Positions 15,905 to 23,689 of a DNA stretch of 64,000 nt are shown piece by piece. A program made the translations under genes and the position numbers. Position 1 is the first letter of the stretch. Each line of letters starts with the position of its first letter. Source of the DNA: Ruania alkalisoli (lineage in GTDB: Bacteria > Actinomycetota > Actinomycetes > Actinomycetales > Beutenbergiaceae). The stretch covers positions 3,691,581-3,755,580 of the forward strand of contig NZ_CP063169.1 in assembly GCF_014960965.1 (NCBI RefSeq). The letters are read 5' to 3'. The notes below the pieces were generated by a model. The model searched no databases. It was not told where the DNA came from and saw nothing but the letters and a program-made list of their open reading frames with translations.

Positions 15905-16039
15905 GAAGAGTCTCCTTCTCTCAATTTTCGGACGACATAAGAAGATTATGCCGTTCGCCCGTTGGCGATGGCACTACTCTGCCCGTTCCCTATACGACCG
16001 GTCAAGACCAGAATTCGTGAACATCGCGTAACGGCTGAT

Positions 16040-16825
16040 CTACAGACCCTGCCACGCGGGCTTGGTCTCGTAGGTCTCGCGATAGTAGTCCGCCAGCTGG
16101 AGCCGTGCGGCGGCCGCTGGGTCGACGAGGACCGAGACATGCGGGTGGTGCTGCAGCACCGACGCCGGCCACATCGCCGAGACGGGCCCTTCGACCATCT
16201 GGTGGATCGCCTCAGCCTTGTGCCGCCCGGTGGCCACGAGCACCAGGTGACGCGCGGCCTGGATGGTCGCCAGCCCTTGGGTGAGACAGTGGGTGGGAAC
16301 CTTGTCGATGTCATCGTCGAAGAAGCGGGCATTGTCCACCCGGGTCTGCCGCGTGAGGGTCTTGATCCGGGTGCGTGAGGCCAACGACGACCCCGGCTCG
16401 TTGAACGCGATGTGCCCGTCGGTACCGATCCCGAGAATCTGCAGGTCCACACCACCGGCTGCGGCGATCGCCTCCTCGTAGGCCGCGCAGGCCGCCGGGA
16501 TGTCCTGCGCCAGACCATCTGGTCCCTGCACGGCACCATCGGCGAAGTCGACGCGCCCCACCAGCTCGGTCTCGATCACGTTCCGATACCGCTGCGGATG
16601 ATCGGCCGGCAGCCCCACGTACTCGTCCAGCAGGAAGGCCCGAGCCCTGGCGAAACTCACCTCACCCTGCTCGTGACGACGGACGAGCTCGTCGTACACA
16701 GCGAGCGGTGAGGATCCGGTGGCCAGTCCTAGTACGGCGTCCGGCTTCCGCTTGAGCAACGCCACGATGGCATCGGCGACGATCCGCGCACTCTCGGCAG
16801 GTCCAGGCTGAATGATCAGTTCCAT
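16040..16825 (-). CDS. nagB: Glucosamine-6-phosphate deaminase
   Basis: A 261-residue enzyme of normal length that converts glucosamine 6-phosphate to fructose 6-phosphate and ammonia, feeding amino-sugar carbon into glycolysis. Signature blocks are present: VLGLATGSSPLAVYDEL, the DEYVGLP loop, ILGIGTDGHIAFNEPGSS with the catalytic Asp-His-Glu region, and LVATGRHKAEAI. ATG 16825 is the start that gives the standard MELIIQ N-terminus. It stands alone on the minus strand; nagA and an amino-sugar transporter are not in the window. A 15-bp inverted repeat lies 36 bp upstream of the start. Confidence 0.95.
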   Translation of the reverse strand: MELIIQPGPAESARIVADAIVALLKRKPDAVLGLATGSSPLAVYDELVRRHEQGEVSFARARAFLLDEYVGLPADHPQRYRNVIETELVGRVDFADGAVQGPDGLAQDIPAACAAYEEAIAAAGGVDLQILGIGTDGHIAFNEPGSSLASRTRIKTLTRQTRVDNARFFDDDIDKVPTHCLTQGLATIQAARHLVLVATGRHKAEAIHQMVEGPVSAMWPASVLQHHPHVSVLVDPAAAARLQLADYYRETYETKPAWQGL

Positions 16826-16860
16826 GGGCCCAGTCTCACAGAACACCGACCTTCAGACAT

Positions 16861-16902
16861 AGCAGGGCCCCGTGGTGGACATTGCCGCCACGGGGCCCTG
16901 CT
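16861..16902. terminator. Perfect 15-bp inverted repeat terminator
   Basis: Arms AGCAGGGCCCCGTGG (16861-16875) and its complement (16888-16902) have a 12-nt loop. It follows the minus-strand gene at 16917-17180, whose stop is 15 bases away, and should terminate that transcript ahead of nagB. Confidence 0.8.
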
Positions 16903-16916
16903 GATGAGGACAGGCT

Positions 16917-17180
16917 CTAGGACTTCTTCCTCCCGGCCACGCTCACGAACACTCCGAGCAAGACGATCGCCGCCACCACCGAGATGGCCAGGCGGATCCA
17001 GTCGATGCCCGACGTGTTGTCCACGCCGAGCCAGCCTGCGACGAGATACCCGATCAACGCGCCGGCGATCCCGACGAGGATCGTCCAGAGCACCCCGATC
17101 TTCTGCTCGCCCGGTTTGAAGAGTCGCGCCAGCACACCGACGATGGCGCCGAAGACGATGAGGCCGATGACTTCACCCAT
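16917..17180 (-). CDS. GlsB/YeaQ/YmgE family stress-response membrane protein
   Basis: An 87-residue, three-helix membrane protein. The family pattern is clear: GLIVFGAIVGVLARLFKPG near the start, WTILVGIAGALIGYLVAGWL in the middle and a final hydrophobic helix ending in GRKKS. YeaQ/YmgE and enterococcal GlsB proteins are small, stress-inducible membrane proteins of unknown mechanism. The length is normal. It stands alone between a terminator and a divergent HEAT-repeat gene. Confidence 0.88.
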   Translation of the reverse strand: MGEVIGLIVFGAIVGVLARLFKPGEQKIGVLWTILVGIAGALIGYLVAGWLGVDNTSGIDWIRLAISVVAAIVLLGVFVSVAGRKKS

Positions 17181-17372
17181 GTGCGTCCGTCCGTTCTTCT
17201 CAGCCGCCCAGGGGCGGCACGCGAGCGCTCGCCGCGCGCGTTCAGCGTGCCACAGCGCGCCGCATCTCGCCGGTCGAACGGGCCCGCGGGTCAGCACTGC
17301 CAAGAGCACCTCTGACGGCGCTTGACCTTCACACGGTGATAACCCCTGGGATGGGGGCAGGAGGTACACACC

Positions 17373-18038
17373 ATGACCGCACCACAGCCCGACGCCACCA
17401 CCCGGATCCACCGCGCTCTCGCCGCACCAGACCCGTCGATCCGGCAGCGCGCCGCCATGCTGGCCGGGACCTACCCGGCACCCGAGCACGTCGATCCCCT
17501 CATTGCACGGTGCGCCGTGGAGCCGGACTTCTTCGTGCGCGACATGCTCACCTGGGCCCTGACCCGGCATCCTGAGCACATGACCGTGCCGCGGCTGCTG
17601 GCGGAGCTGGCAGCACCACAACCGCAGGCGCGCAGCCAGGCGCTACACACACTGTCCAAGATCGGTGCCGCGCGCACCTGGCCGGGCGTGCGTGGTCTCC
17701 TGAAGGACCACGACGACGAGGTGGCCCGCAGCGCCTGGCGAGCGGCCGCCGTCGTGGCCCCGGCGCATGCCCGGGCCGAGACGATCGAGACTCTGGCCAC
17801 TCAGCTCGGCCGTGGTGACACGGACATGCAGCTGAGCCTGAGCCGGGCGCTGATCGCGCTCGCCGGGTCTGCCGAAGACACCCTGAGTGCAGTGCTACGC
17901 ACAGCCGCCAGCCACCCAGCCATGAGCGACCACGCGGCCGCCACGGAGCTCCTGTGGGCCGATCCAGACGCCGGATTCGCCATCGATCACGCGCGGAAGG
18001 TCCGCGCCCTGGCAGGATCACCGCATGCTGATCGGTGA
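17373..18038 (+). CDS. HEAT-repeat protein
   Basis: A 221-residue protein built almost entirely of antiparallel helix pairs that read as HEAT-like repeats, for example LLAELAAPQPQARSQALHTL, VARSAWRAAAVVAP and LSLSRALIALAG. It has a GGAGG ribosome site and a soluble, cytoplasmic character. It overlaps the following MerR-HEAT gene by 14 bp, so the two are translated from one mRNA and may interact through their repeats. HEAT solenoids serve as protein-docking surfaces; no enzyme motif is present. It could bind or modulate the regulator. Confidence 0.82.
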   Translation: MTAPQPDATTRIHRALAAPDPSIRQRAAMLAGTYPAPEHVDPLIARCAVEPDFFVRDMLTWALTRHPEHMTVPRLLAELAAPQPQARSQALHTLSKIGAARTWPGVRGLLKDHDDEVARSAWRAAAVVAPAHARAETIETLATQLGRGDTDMQLSLSRALIALAGSAEDTLSAVLRTAASHPAMSDHAAATELLWADPDAGFAIDHARKVRALAGSPHADR

Positions 18039-19011
18039 GGTCTCCCGCCGCTCGGGGGTGAGCGCCCGGATGCTCCGGCACTACGACACCCTCGGCCTGG
18101 TGCGCCCCACGGGGCGCACCAGCGGTGGGTACCGGGAGTATTCCGCCGAGGACTTCGAGCGCATCCTGCACGTGGAGGGACTGCGATCCCTGGGCCTGTC
18201 CCTGCGCCAGATCGAACGTGCCCTGCAGGATCCCGGCGCCACGCCGTCAGCACTGGTCGGCGAGCTGATCGAGCAGGCCGAGCGACGACTGGTCCGGGAA
18301 CAAGAACTGCTGGACCGGCTCCGTGCCGTACAGCAACGGGACTCACCCGCGTGGGAGGACGCGTTGCAGATCGTCGCGCTTCTGGGTGCCCTGACCTCCC
18401 GCAACCCGACCAAGCGGCAGCGGGCCGCCCTCGCCGATGGCGGCACTCCCGCCACGCTCGCGGCCGCCGTGCTCACCGAGGGCGAGCTGAACACGGCCGG
18501 TGCGTTGCGCTGGGCGCTCGCCCGCAGCGGCCCGGAGGCGGTTGCTCACCTGGCCTCCGGTCTCGACTCCCCCGATGTCGAGGTGCGTCGGCGAGCGGTC
18601 CGGGCGTTGGCGGCACTGCCCGACGATCGCGCCGCCGCGCTGCTGGTACGGGCGCTGGCCGATCCGGATGCCGACGTGCGCCAGCACGCCGCCCTGACCG
18701 TAGGCGCGCGTGGGGTCCCGGCCGCGACAGACACGCTGATCGCGATGGTGCTGGACGGTCCGAACGACGTCGAAGCCGCCGAGGCGCTCGGCGTGCTGGC
18801 GCGCGAGGGCACCGACGGGATCGCCGCTCGCCTGTCCACCGCCGTGCCGGACGCCGGTTCCAGCGGGCGCCGCCGGATCGCGCAGGCGCTGGCGGAACTA
18901 CCACCGCAGCAGGCGATCCCCGTGTTGACCGAACTCAGCCACGATCGGGACCCGTCGGTTGCCCTGACGGCGACCTCGGTGATCCGGACCCTCGCTGACG
19001 GACGAAACTGA
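18025..19011 (+). CDS. MerR-type regulator fused to HEAT repeats
   Basis: A 328-residue protein. Residues 1-70 are a MerR winged helix (MLIGEVSRRSGVSARMLRHY, then GYREYSAEDFERI), followed by the dimerising coiled coil (about 75-115). From about 140 onward the effector part is a stack of HEAT repeats such as SPDVEVRRRAVRALAALPDD and DPDADVRQHAALTVGARG. MerR proteins usually end in a small-molecule or metal-binding domain, so a HEAT solenoid in that place suggests a protein partner as the input. The neighbouring HEAT protein is an obvious candidate. The stop codon forms the left end of the palindrome at 19009-19064. Confidence 0.9.
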   Translation: MLIGEVSRRSGVSARMLRHYDTLGLVRPTGRTSGGYREYSAEDFERILHVEGLRSLGLSLRQIERALQDPGATPSALVGELIEQAERRLVREQELLDRLRAVQQRDSPAWEDALQIVALLGALTSRNPTKRQRAALADGGTPATLAAAVLTEGELNTAGALRWALARSGPEAVAHLASGLDSPDVEVRRRAVRALAALPDDRAAALLVRALADPDADVRQHAALTVGARGVPAATDTLIAMVLDGPNDVEAAEALGVLAREGTDGIAARLSTAVPDAGSSGRRRIAQALAELPPQQAIPVLTELSHDRDPSVALTATSVIRTLADGRN

Positions 19012-19064
19012 CGGCCCTCAGCGATTCCATGCCGTATGTGGCACGGCATCGCTCAGGGCCGTCA
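19009..19064. terminator. Palindrome spanning both convergent stop codons
   Basis: The outer arms TGACGGCCCT and AGGGCCGTCA begin and end exactly on the stop codons of the two converging genes (TGA 19009-19011 and, on the other strand, 19064-19062). Inner pairing AGCG/CGCT and ATGCCGT/ACGGCAT extends the stem past a short bulge. The core aligns without gaps to the element at 58115-58168. Confidence 0.75.
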
Positions 19065-19937
19065 CTTCTGTCCCGGTCGCTTCTTCGGCGCCGAGATCCA
19101 GACGGCGGCACTCACCGCGAGTGTGCCCACCACCTCACCCCAGGTGGGGACCTGCCGCAGCACGACGACCCCGATCACCGTGGCAGAGACCGGCAGCAGC
19201 GCGTTCAGCAGGGCAAAGGTGGCCGTACCGAGCCGCTTCAGCGTCACCTGGTCGAGCGAATACGGGATCACCGTCGAGAGCAACCCCACACCGAGGAGCA
19301 GGAGTCCGATCGGCCAGGTCAGCTCGGCGAGCGTGCCGCCGGCGAGGAAGGGGGCGTAGAGGACGGAGGCGACCGTGAGGCCGAGCGCGAGGGAGGCGCT
19401 GCCGCTGCGACGGCTCACGATCCGGCCACCGATCACCATGTAGCCCGCCCAGAGCACCCCCGCCCCGAGGGCAGCGGCCAGCCCCAGGGCAAGTTCCGCC
19501 GTCGCGGGATGCCCGGCCCAGTCGAGCCCGACGAGTGAGATCGCGAGCACCCCGAGAGCTGCCAGCACCACGGCGAGCCGGTGCCGGGTGCCGCGCCCGC
19601 CCGCTGCGGCAACGACCACCGGTCCGGCGAACTCGAGCGCCACCGCAGCCCCGAGCGGCAGGTGATCGATGGCGATGTAGAACAGGATGTTCATGCCGAG
19701 CAGAACCAACCCGAACAGGGCAGTCTGCCCGACCGTGCGGCGGGTCCACGGCCACCGCCACGGGCGCACCACGAGCAGCAACACGAGTGCCCCGACGGCG
19801 CCCCTCGCCCAGGCCACGGAGGGTGCCGGGATCGTGGCGTACAACCCGACGGCGAGCGCCGCACCGAGGTACTGGCTGAAGCCGGCGGTCAGGAACAGCG
19901 CGGGGGCCGGGACGCGGTCCAGGCGCGAGGTCACCAC
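19062..19937 (-). CDS. EamA/DMT-family transporter (RhtA-like)
   Basis: A 291-residue integral membrane protein with ten predicted helices in two EamA halves, for example LGMNILFYIAIDHLPLGAAV in the first and GLLSTVIPYSLDQVTLKRLG in the second. The region PLGAAVALEFAGPVVVA resembles RhtA-type threonine/homoserine exporters. DMT transporters move amino acids, sugars or nucleotides; the substrate here is unknown. It overlaps the end of the EEP-family gene by 7 bp, so it is the third gene of msrB-EEP-eamA. Confidence 0.88.
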   Translation of the reverse strand: MVTSRLDRVPAPALFLTAGFSQYLGAALAVGLYATIPAPSVAWARGAVGALVLLLVVRPWRWPWTRRTVGQTALFGLVLLGMNILFYIAIDHLPLGAAVALEFAGPVVVAAAGGRGTRHRLAVVLAALGVLAISLVGLDWAGHPATAELALGLAAALGAGVLWAGYMVIGGRIVSRRSGSASLALGLTVASVLYAPFLAGGTLAELTWPIGLLLLGVGLLSTVIPYSLDQVTLKRLGTATFALLNALLPVSATVIGVVVLRQVPTWGEVVGTLAVSAAVWISAPKKRPGQK

Positions 19938-20701
19938 GTCAGGGTCACCGCCAGGGCTCGGTGGTCGGAGATGCGCAGGCGCCGGGCGTTGACCTGGGCG
20001 ACCTGGGCGCCGCGAACGAGGACATGGTCGAGCTGACGGCGAGGAGCGGCGGCGGGGAAGGTGAGCGCCCGGGGCAGGCGGTAGTGGCGAGCGAGTGGTG
20101 CCACGGCCCAGGGATCGAGGTTCAGGTCACCGCAGATCAGCCCCGGCCCATCGGGGACGAGCCCGTCCATCGCGCGGATCAGCCGCGAGAGCTGGGCGGC
20201 CGCCATCGGGGCGAACAGCGAGAGGTGGGTGGAGCACACCGCTACCGGCCCAGCGGGGGTGCCGAGCACGGCGGCGAGCGCAGCACGGGGCTCGTCCTCC
20301 CAGCGAGCGATCGTCCCGGAACGCCAGGAGGGCAACGGCACGGGGATACGTGGATGGCGCAGCACGGACCAGGTGAGGATCGGGTGGCGCGAGAGCAGCG
20401 CCAGGCCGTAGGCGGGGCCAGGGTGGTCGCCGGAGCGGGCCGGACTGCGCCTCGTTCGGGAGCGCACATCGCCGGTGAGGGTGGCGGCGTAGTGGCGGTA
20501 CGGCAGGTTCAGAGCATCGGCAACGATCCCCGCCTGGTCCTGCCTGCCGCTACGAGGCTGCCCGCGGTCGACCTCCTGCAGTGCGACCACGTCCGCCTCG
20601 ATCCCGGCCACTGCGGAGGTGAGCATGGCGGCGTCGGTGGGCTGCGCCGTCGAGGCATCCAGACCGCGCTGGAGGTTGAGGGTGAGGGCCTGAAACCTCA
20701 C
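19931..20701 (-). CDS. Endonuclease/exonuclease/phosphatase family protein
   Basis: A 256-residue soluble protein from GTG 20701, which overlaps the msrB stop in a GTGA. The EEP catalytic blocks are present: FQALTLNLQRG at the start, VVALQEVDRG with the metal-binding Glu, LICGDLNLDPWA with Asp and Asn, and RISDHRALAVTL with the final Asp-His. The family cleaves phosphodiesters in nucleic acids, lipids or small molecules. No signal peptide is seen, so it is probably cytoplasmic. Longer N-terminal extensions in this frame run through msrB and are not real. Confidence 0.85.
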   Translation of the reverse strand: MRFQALTLNLQRGLDASTAQPTDAAMLTSAVAGIEADVVALQEVDRGQPRSGRQDQAGIVADALNLPYRHYAATLTGDVRSRTRRSPARSGDHPGPAYGLALLSRHPILTWSVLRHPRIPVPLPSWRSGTIARWEDEPRAALAAVLGTPAGPVAVCSTHLSLFAPMAAAQLSRLIRAMDGLVPDGPGLICGDLNLDPWAVAPLARHYRLPRALTFPAAAPRRQLDHVLVRGAQVAQVNARRLRISDHRALAVTLTW

Positions 20702-21111
20702 GCCTGGTCGGTCTCGCCCGCTGTGTCGAACGTCAGGGAGACCGAGTTCATGCAGTACCGGTCGCCGGTGGGGGTCTGCGGGGCGTCCTCGAACACGTGA
20801 CCGAGGTGGGAGCCGCACCGGGCGCACCGCACCTCGGTGCGCACCATGCCGTGGCTACGGTCCTCGATCAGCTCGACGGCGTCGGAGTCCTGTGGGGCGT
20901 AGAAGCTGGGCCAGCCGCAATGGGAGTCGAACTTGGTGGTGGAGCGGAAGAGCTCATTCCCGCATGCGCGGCAGCGGTAAACGCCCTCTCGGTTCTCGTG
21001 CAGCAGTTCCCCGGTACCGGCCCGCTCGGTGCCCGCCTGGCGCAGCACCGTGAACTCCATCGGGTTCAGCTCGGCGCGCCATTCGTCCTCGGACTTGCTT
21101 ACCTCGTACAT
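20698..21111 (-). CDS. msrB: Peptide-methionine (R)-S-oxide reductase
   Basis: A 137-residue enzyme that reduces the R-epimer of methionine sulfoxide in proteins with thioredoxin as donor. Zinc-binding CRAC and CARC pairs, the block FDSHCGWPSFYAP, the EVRCARCGSHLGHVF segment and catalytic Cys in DRYCMNSVSL are all present. ATG 21111 is favoured over 21120 because the GGAGG site is then eight bases away. It is the first gene of an operon with an EEP nuclease and an EamA transporter. There is no msrA nearby. Confidence 0.95.
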   Translation of the reverse strand: MYEVSKSEDEWRAELNPMEFTVLRQAGTERAGTGELLHENREGVYRCRACGNELFRSTTKFDSHCGWPSFYAPQDSDAVELIEDRSHGMVRTEVRCARCGSHLGHVFEDAPQTPTGDRYCMNSVSLTFDTAGETDQA

Positions 21112-21181
21112 GGTCTCCATCCTCCCACCGGCTGCTGGAGTCTGCCGTGCTTGCGGCCCTCCGCGGGCCCACCCGAAATCG

Positions 21182-21231
21182 CTCGTCGATCTGGCGGTGG
21201 GCCCATGACGGTCAACCGCCAGATCGACGAG
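21182..21231. promoter_or_regulatory. 17-bp perfect inverted repeat between divergent genes
   Basis: Arms CTCGTCGATCTGGCGGT (21182-21198) and its exact complement (21215-21231) flank a 16-nt loop. The genes on either side point away from it (msrB minus, surE plus), so it is not an ordinary terminator. It may be an operator, an insulator or a dispersed palindromic element. Confidence 0.6.
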
Positions 21232-21319
21232 GAATTCCCGGTGGCGGCGGGGAACGAGGTCCGTGAAGGGGGCAGAATAGTTCCGGCAGCCGGTCTACCC
21301 CTTGGAGAGTGCCTCACCC

Positions 21320-22096
21320 ATGCGTGTGCTCATCACGAACGACGACGGAATCGACTCCCCAGGGCTGACGATCCTGGCGCACGTGGCCGCCGACGCCGGG
21401 CACGAAGTGCTCGTCGCGGCCCCGAACAAGGAGTACTCGGGCTTCTCCGCCGGACTCCAGGGGGAACAGGAGGAGTCAGGCAACCTGCGCCAGAGCCCCG
21501 GGCGCCCACCCGGGCTGCGGCAGGGGATCGAGGCGATCGGGGTCCACGGCAGCCCCGCGCTCATCTCCGTTGTGGCTGGGATGGGCGGGCTCGGCCCGCG
21601 CCCCGACCTGGTGCTCTCAGGGATCAACCTCGGTCCCAACGTGGGCCCCGCGATCTTGCACTCCGGCACGGTCGGCGCGGCACTTGCAGCGGCCGCCCAG
21701 GGCATCGCGGCCGTGGCGTTCTCGATCACCGGACGCGAGATCGCCCATTCCGAGACGGCGACCGCGGTGGTCTCCACGGCGTTCGAGTGGGTCACCAGTC
21801 ACCCGCAGGACGGGCGTGTACTCAACATCAACATCCCGGACGTACCGCAGGGTGATCTGCGTGGGCTGCGCACAGCGCAGCCGGCCCGATTCACTCTGGA
21901 GGACGGCGAACGGGAACGTCAGGTGACGAGCATGCTGTTCCGCCCCTTCTCCAGCGACGACGTCACCTTCGATGCGGACTCCGACGCCGGCCTACTGGCG
22001 CAGGGCTGGGCCACCGCGACCCTGCTGCGCTCCCACGTCCACGACGAGAGCGCCGCGACGATGCCCGGATTCAACACACAGGAGGTCATGCGATGA
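21320..22096 (+). CDS. surE: 5'-nucleotidase SurE
   Basis: A 258-residue enzyme that removes phosphate from nucleoside 5'- and 3'-monophosphates and acts in stationary-phase survival in other bacteria. The N-terminal motif MRVLITNDDGIDSPGL carries the paired Asp residues that hold the metal, and SGINLGPNVG with HSGTVGAA completes the active site. ATG 21320 gives the classic N-terminus. It overlaps galE by four bases (ATGA), an unusual partner for surE. Confidence 0.93.
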   Translation: MRVLITNDDGIDSPGLTILAHVAADAGHEVLVAAPNKEYSGFSAGLQGEQEESGNLRQSPGRPPGLRQGIEAIGVHGSPALISVVAGMGGLGPRPDLVLSGINLGPNVGPAILHSGTVGAALAAAAQGIAAVAFSITGREIAHSETATAVVSTAFEWVTSHPQDGRVLNINIPDVPQGDLRGLRTAQPARFTLEDGERERQVTSMLFRPFSSDDVTFDADSDAGLLAQGWATATLLRSHVHDESAATMPGFNTQEVMR

Positions 22097-23058
22097 CATG
22101 GTTGGTGACCGGCGGCGCCGGCTACATCGGGGCGCACGTGGTGCGCGCGTTCACCCAGGCCGGGATCGACGTCGCGGTGGTGGACAACCTCGCCAGCGGG
22201 ATCGAGTCCTTCGTGCCCGAGGGGGTCCCGTTCGAGCAGATCTCCATCCTGGACACCGAGCGGCTCACCCAGGTGCTGCGTGAGCACGACTGCCAGGGCG
22301 TCGTGCACGTGGCCGGCTTCAAGTACGCGGGCGTCAGCGTGCAGCGGCCCCTGCACACCTACAGCCAGAACGTCACGGGCACCATCAGCGTGCTCGAAGC
22401 GATGGCCGCGGCCGGGGCGGGTTCGATCGTGTTCTCCAGCTCGGCCGCCACCTACGGCACGCCGAGCGTGGACCTGGTCACGGAGGAGACCGCCACCACA
22501 CCGGAGTCGCCTTACGGGGAGTCCAAGCTGATCGGCGAATGGCTGCTCGCCGACCAAGCCCGGGCCACTGGGCTGTTGCACACGTCGCTGCGGTACTTCA
22601 ACGTGGTCGGCTCCGGTTCGCCGGAGTTGCGGGATGCCTCACCACACAACCTGTTCCCGCTGGTGATGGATGCGCTGGCCGAAGGCCGCACCCCGAAGAT
22701 CATGGGCACCGACTACGACACCCCGGACGGCACGTGCGTGCGGGACTACATCCACGTCAGCGATCTCGCCGAGGCCCACGTGAACGCCGCCAAGGCGCTG
22801 GCTCAGGGTCAGCAGCTGCAGCCGGTGTACAACCTCGGCAGCGGCGACGGGGTGTCGGTGCGGCAGATCATGGACACGATCGCCGCGGTGACCGGGATCG
22901 ACTTCGAACCTGAGCTGGCGGACCGCCGTCCTGGCGACCCGGCGCGGATCGTCGCCTCCGGTGAGGCCGCGGCACGTGACCTGGGGTGGCGGATGACGCA
23001 CACGCTGGAGGAGATGGTCGCCAGCGCATGGGCGGCGAGGAAGGCCACCGGCGCCTGA
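22093..23058 (+). CDS. galE: UDP-glucose 4-epimerase
   Basis: A 321-residue extended SDR enzyme interconverting UDP-glucose and UDP-galactose. The NAD-binding motif TGGAGYIG is at residues 6-13; the catalytic Ser lies in SSSAATYG and the Tyr-x3-Lys in SPYGESK. The C-terminal CVRDYIHVSDLAEAHVNA and YNLGSGDGVSV blocks are typical of GalE. A GGAGG site sits seven bases upstream of ATG 22093, within the end of surE. It supplies UDP-galactose for wall and exopolysaccharide synthesis. Confidence 0.95.
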   Translation: MTWLVTGGAGYIGAHVVRAFTQAGIDVAVVDNLASGIESFVPEGVPFEQISILDTERLTQVLREHDCQGVVHVAGFKYAGVSVQRPLHTYSQNVTGTISVLEAMAAAGAGSIVFSSSAATYGTPSVDLVTEETATTPESPYGESKLIGEWLLADQARATGLLHTSLRYFNVVGSGSPELRDASPHNLFPLVMDALAEGRTPKIMGTDYDTPDGTCVRDYIHVSDLAEAHVNAAKALAQGQQLQPVYNLGSGDGVSVRQIMDTIAAVTGIDFEPELADRRPGDPARIVASGEAAARDLGWRMTHTLEEMVASAWAARKATGA

Positions 23059-23067
23059 GGTCCACAC

Positions 23068-23147
23068 CGTATGACAGAGGTTCGGCAGTCTGACCTACAG
23101 CCGGCTCCTGCCGAAGGTGGGTCAGACTGCCGGTGGTGTGTCATACG
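23068..23147. terminator. Two-step inverted repeat between galE and a convergent gene
   Basis: The outer arms CGTATGACA and TGTCATACG and the inner arms GGCAGTCTGACC and GGTCAGACTGCC (23084-23095, 23120-23131) are perfect complements, separated by unpaired 7-nt stretches. It lies between convergent stops at 23058 and 23154 and can terminate both transcripts. Confidence 0.75.
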
Positions 23148-23153
23148 TGGTGC

Positions 23154-23513
23154 TTAGCCCCAGCCGAGTTCGTGCAGACGCTGGTCGTCGATGCCGAAGT
23201 GGTGGGCGATCTCGTGAATCACGGTGACGGCCACCTCTTCGGCGACCTCGTCGACCGATTCGCAGAACCGCAGCGTGGGGTTGCGGTAGATGGTGATGCG
23301 GTCGGGCAGCGATCCTGCAGCCCACCACTCCCCCCGTTCAGTCAGCGGGGTGCCCTCGTACAACCCGAGCAGGCCCGGATCCTCGGCCTCAGGCGGGGGC
23401 TCGTCCTCGACCAGCACCACCACGTTGTCGATGTGCTGGGCGAGCTCCGGCGGCACGAGGTCCAGGCCCTCGCCGACTGCCTCCTCGAAGTCTTCCCGGG
23501 ACATCTCGATCAC
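23154..23513 (-). CDS. Zincin-like metallopeptidase (PF06262/DUF1025)
   Basis: A 119-residue soluble protein. It begins with FEEAVGEGLDLVPPELAQHI, has LLGLYEGTPLTERG and ITIYRNPTLR in the middle, and ends with VTVIHEIAHHFGIDDQRLHELG. This is the whole of the Zincin_1 family, with the HExxHxxG zinc site. These small zincins are conserved in actinobacteria but their substrates are unknown. GTG 23513 or ATG 23504 could be the start; neither has a clear ribosome site. Confidence 0.88.
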   Translation of the reverse strand: MIEMSREDFEEAVGEGLDLVPPELAQHIDNVVVLVEDEPPPEAEDPGLLGLYEGTPLTERGEWWAAGSLPDRITIYRNPTLRFCESVDEVAEEVAVTVIHEIAHHFGIDDQRLHELGWG

Positions 23514-23689
23514 ATCGGCCAGTCTCTCATCAGGGGCGTCGGTGACGTGCCCTGAGTGTCGGTAGCGTCCCCCGAGTAACGTCGGGTGGGGCCCCTCGCC
23601 ACCATCGCCTCGCCTGGAAAGCTCACCCCCACCCAGCGGCCTCCACTGGTCGGACGCAACACGGCAGCCACGTCCGACACAGGAGAGGT

